A stretch of DNA of 64,000 nt from Caprella mutica (Eukaryota > Arthropoda > Malacostraca > Amphipoda > Caprellidae): contig CANNZV010001588.1 of assembly GCA_947561585.1 (NCBI GenBank), positions 79,065-143,064 of the forward strand, given 5' to 3'. The first letter of the stretch is position 1. Every line of letters begins with the position of its first letter. The notes under the pieces are model-generated. The model worked only from the letters and a program-made list of their open reading frames with translations, searched no databases and was not told the DNA's origin. Made by a program: the position numbers and the translations under genes. Shown in pieces: positions 50,301 to 53,300 of this stretch.

Positions 50301-53300
50301 ATATAATCTGCTTGCCTTTTTAATTCTTACAAAGGACAAATTTCTAATTGCTTTTACTTTGACATTATTTTTTCACTTTTTAATGTTTTTCTTAACACAT
50401 TAATTTTACTGCTGAATACTCAGTAATGACAATACACCCCACACCTTTTGGTGCCGACCATTCATTTTATTTCCCCTCAGGCACTGACGATGAGATCTGT
50501 CCCTACGCCACTTTCCACCTCCTTGGCTTCAGGGAGGAAGTGGGTCAGAATGGAGAGGCCAGTGGTAACAACTTCCAAACCTTCCCCCACCAGAACAATG
50601 GTGGACCATGCGGTGGACCCAATGGAGCTCAGACCATGGTGGGTAACGATAAACTTCTATGCTAAAAGAATATTGCCCCCATTTAAATTGAGAATAGCCT
50701 ATCCTTTACTAACTTTAAAGTCATTCCATATCTGGTGTGACTAACTGTCCCTGAAAATATCCGCTTCTGCTAACAAATTCACCAGCGTTGCTTTCTAACC
50801 CTTAAGCCCCGGCCTCAGTCCCAACAACCCCAAGAAGATACCTACTACTCCTGCGTTGCTGGGGACTACACCTGTGGACACACTAACCACCCTGCTGCTG
50901 GTGTAGGACATGAGGTAAACCTTCTTCTGCGCTTGAACCTCTTTTTTAACAATTTTCCTTCCAAACGAGAGTTCTGACTAATAGTAATGTACTGGGCTGT
51001 GACTGCTGAGGAGAGTAACTATCAGCTGAGTCTTTAATCAATTTAAATTGAATGCATTATATAGTTTTTCTTGTACTAATATATTGAGTAAAATACACAT
51101 AATTAGACTAGCAGTAAAGCCAAGCAACAAAATGTTGTGCCTCCTCATCCACCAAAGTACCTATGCTCTCTTTTATTGTTAGTCTGGGCTGAAATTCTCC
51201 TGTTGATGCCATTTCGTAGTACAGTGCACTACAGCCGATAAACACATTATGTTAGTCGCTCTTTCTCCCTTTACAGAATCGTCACGGCTCCGGTAATTAC
51301 TATTCCTGCGTCAGTGGAGACACTTACGGACCAGGCGGGGTGAGACATAGGCTCATAAGATAGGTGTTAGGTCTACTTTGCTAGCGTCAGTGTATAAAAT
51401 TTTGATTTAGGTGACTGTTCCCCAGAATGTACATTTTTATAAACTACTATTCTCCCATCTGGCTGCATTGATAAATTTATAAAACAAAATGAAATAAATG
51501 AGGAAATTTTACATTCACTATTCAGATGTATTTGTAATGACTTACATACTAGCTATTTAATTATATTTTCATTTTATACTTCATCATACCTTTACTTAAC
51601 ATTACCATTTACTAATAATATTTAATAAGCACTTAAAATTTTAGACTTTAAATATGATTTCAAAGGTATGTTTCAACATGGTTTAACATTGTCCCCATGT
51701 AATCATTTTTCAAAGTATGGATAAAGTCGCTAGTCTGCTGGAGACTAAGTTCCTATTTATATAAGAATAAAATTTAAGTAAATATCTCAATGGTTGCTTT
51801 GGAAAAGTGAAATAAGTTGTATAATGTATATCATACTAATAAGTTGAATAACCTATATAAATATGTAAGTCACACTTAAATAAAAAGTCCCAAAAGCTGC
51901 TCTATCCGGCAATCCCATACTTCAGAGATGAATCCAGGTGACAAAGTATACTTTGGTATACTCACTATACTGTTTTCTCCTTATAAAAAAACATGGATGC
52001 ATAATTATATTTTCAAGCAGAAAACTTAAACTGGTTGCTAAATTCTCTATGAATCTTTAATTGTTGCAACCTTGGTAGGCTGGGTGCAGCATGTTTGGAA
52101 ACCAAATAATTTTCTCAAAACACTGGCTGCTTTCCTGCCATACTTAGAAACATGGATTATAGGTGATACACTGATACACACTATGAAACCCTGTTGGATA
52201 TATTTGTCCCACCTTTAAATACGCACAACATAGCATAAACTTGATAATAATTGTTCTACAGTCCTACTTGGATGAATCTGACCTATAGTAAAATTACTAA
52301 AATACAATGAAAAATCCTATTGGACGATTCTGTCCCAGATATGATAAAAACATTATTAATTTCTCTATTATGTAGATATTACTTATTAGATACGCACTGA
52401 TGTTGTAATACAACCACATATAAACAAATAAGTTAACTACATCACAAAATAAGCAAATTACCAAAAATACCTAGGTACCTAGTAGGGTAATAAACGTAGT
52501 AGGTACATGTTTACCGTTTACGTGACAAGATTCACTCAATTAATGGCGGTCCTTTGTTTACCTACTAAATTATTTCCACAATACACCTGGCAGCTGAATT
52601 CTCGCATCACCGCCATCTTCATAGGTAAAATAGGTTTTAGAATTATAAAACTTTTTATTGTGACTTGTATATCCCGATTGGATCGAAATCATTAAATTTT
52701 ACTTCACGAATGATGAACCTTAATGTTAAATGCTTCATTTGGCTATCTTTTTAGACGTAGCGACTCTTTTCCCTATTTTCAGATCAAAGCTAATCGAAAT
52801 CTTTTCTAGAATGCTTTACATTTGTAGAAATAAATTAAATAAAGTTACCTATATAACATATCACAGTTAACTGAAAAAAGATCAAGTGCCTATTCGCTTT
52901 GTAATTAGTTATATGTATGACAGTATAAGAGATATTAAATATTAACACTCAACTTTCACTGTGCGACATTTCTATTAGATTGAATCAATTAAATAGAAAA
53001 ACAAGGACGAGATACGAACTTCATCACGTATTATCATAAATTTAATGGTAATTTATTTATTCGAAATTAGGTATTTGGGCACACTCTTAGGTATCTAGTT
53101 TTTAGGGTAATGGTATTTAGGTAACGGTGTAGGTAGCCATTTGTGATATAGGTATATATATCAGCTTTGTAAGCCTTAGTTATTGTTTTGAATTTGTTGG
53201 AAGAGCCACTTCCTTTTCCTTTGCTTGAAATTCAGAGGGAAGAAGAAAAACCACAATAATAACTTAAATTACGTATTATATTAAAAAAATTGAAAATGGT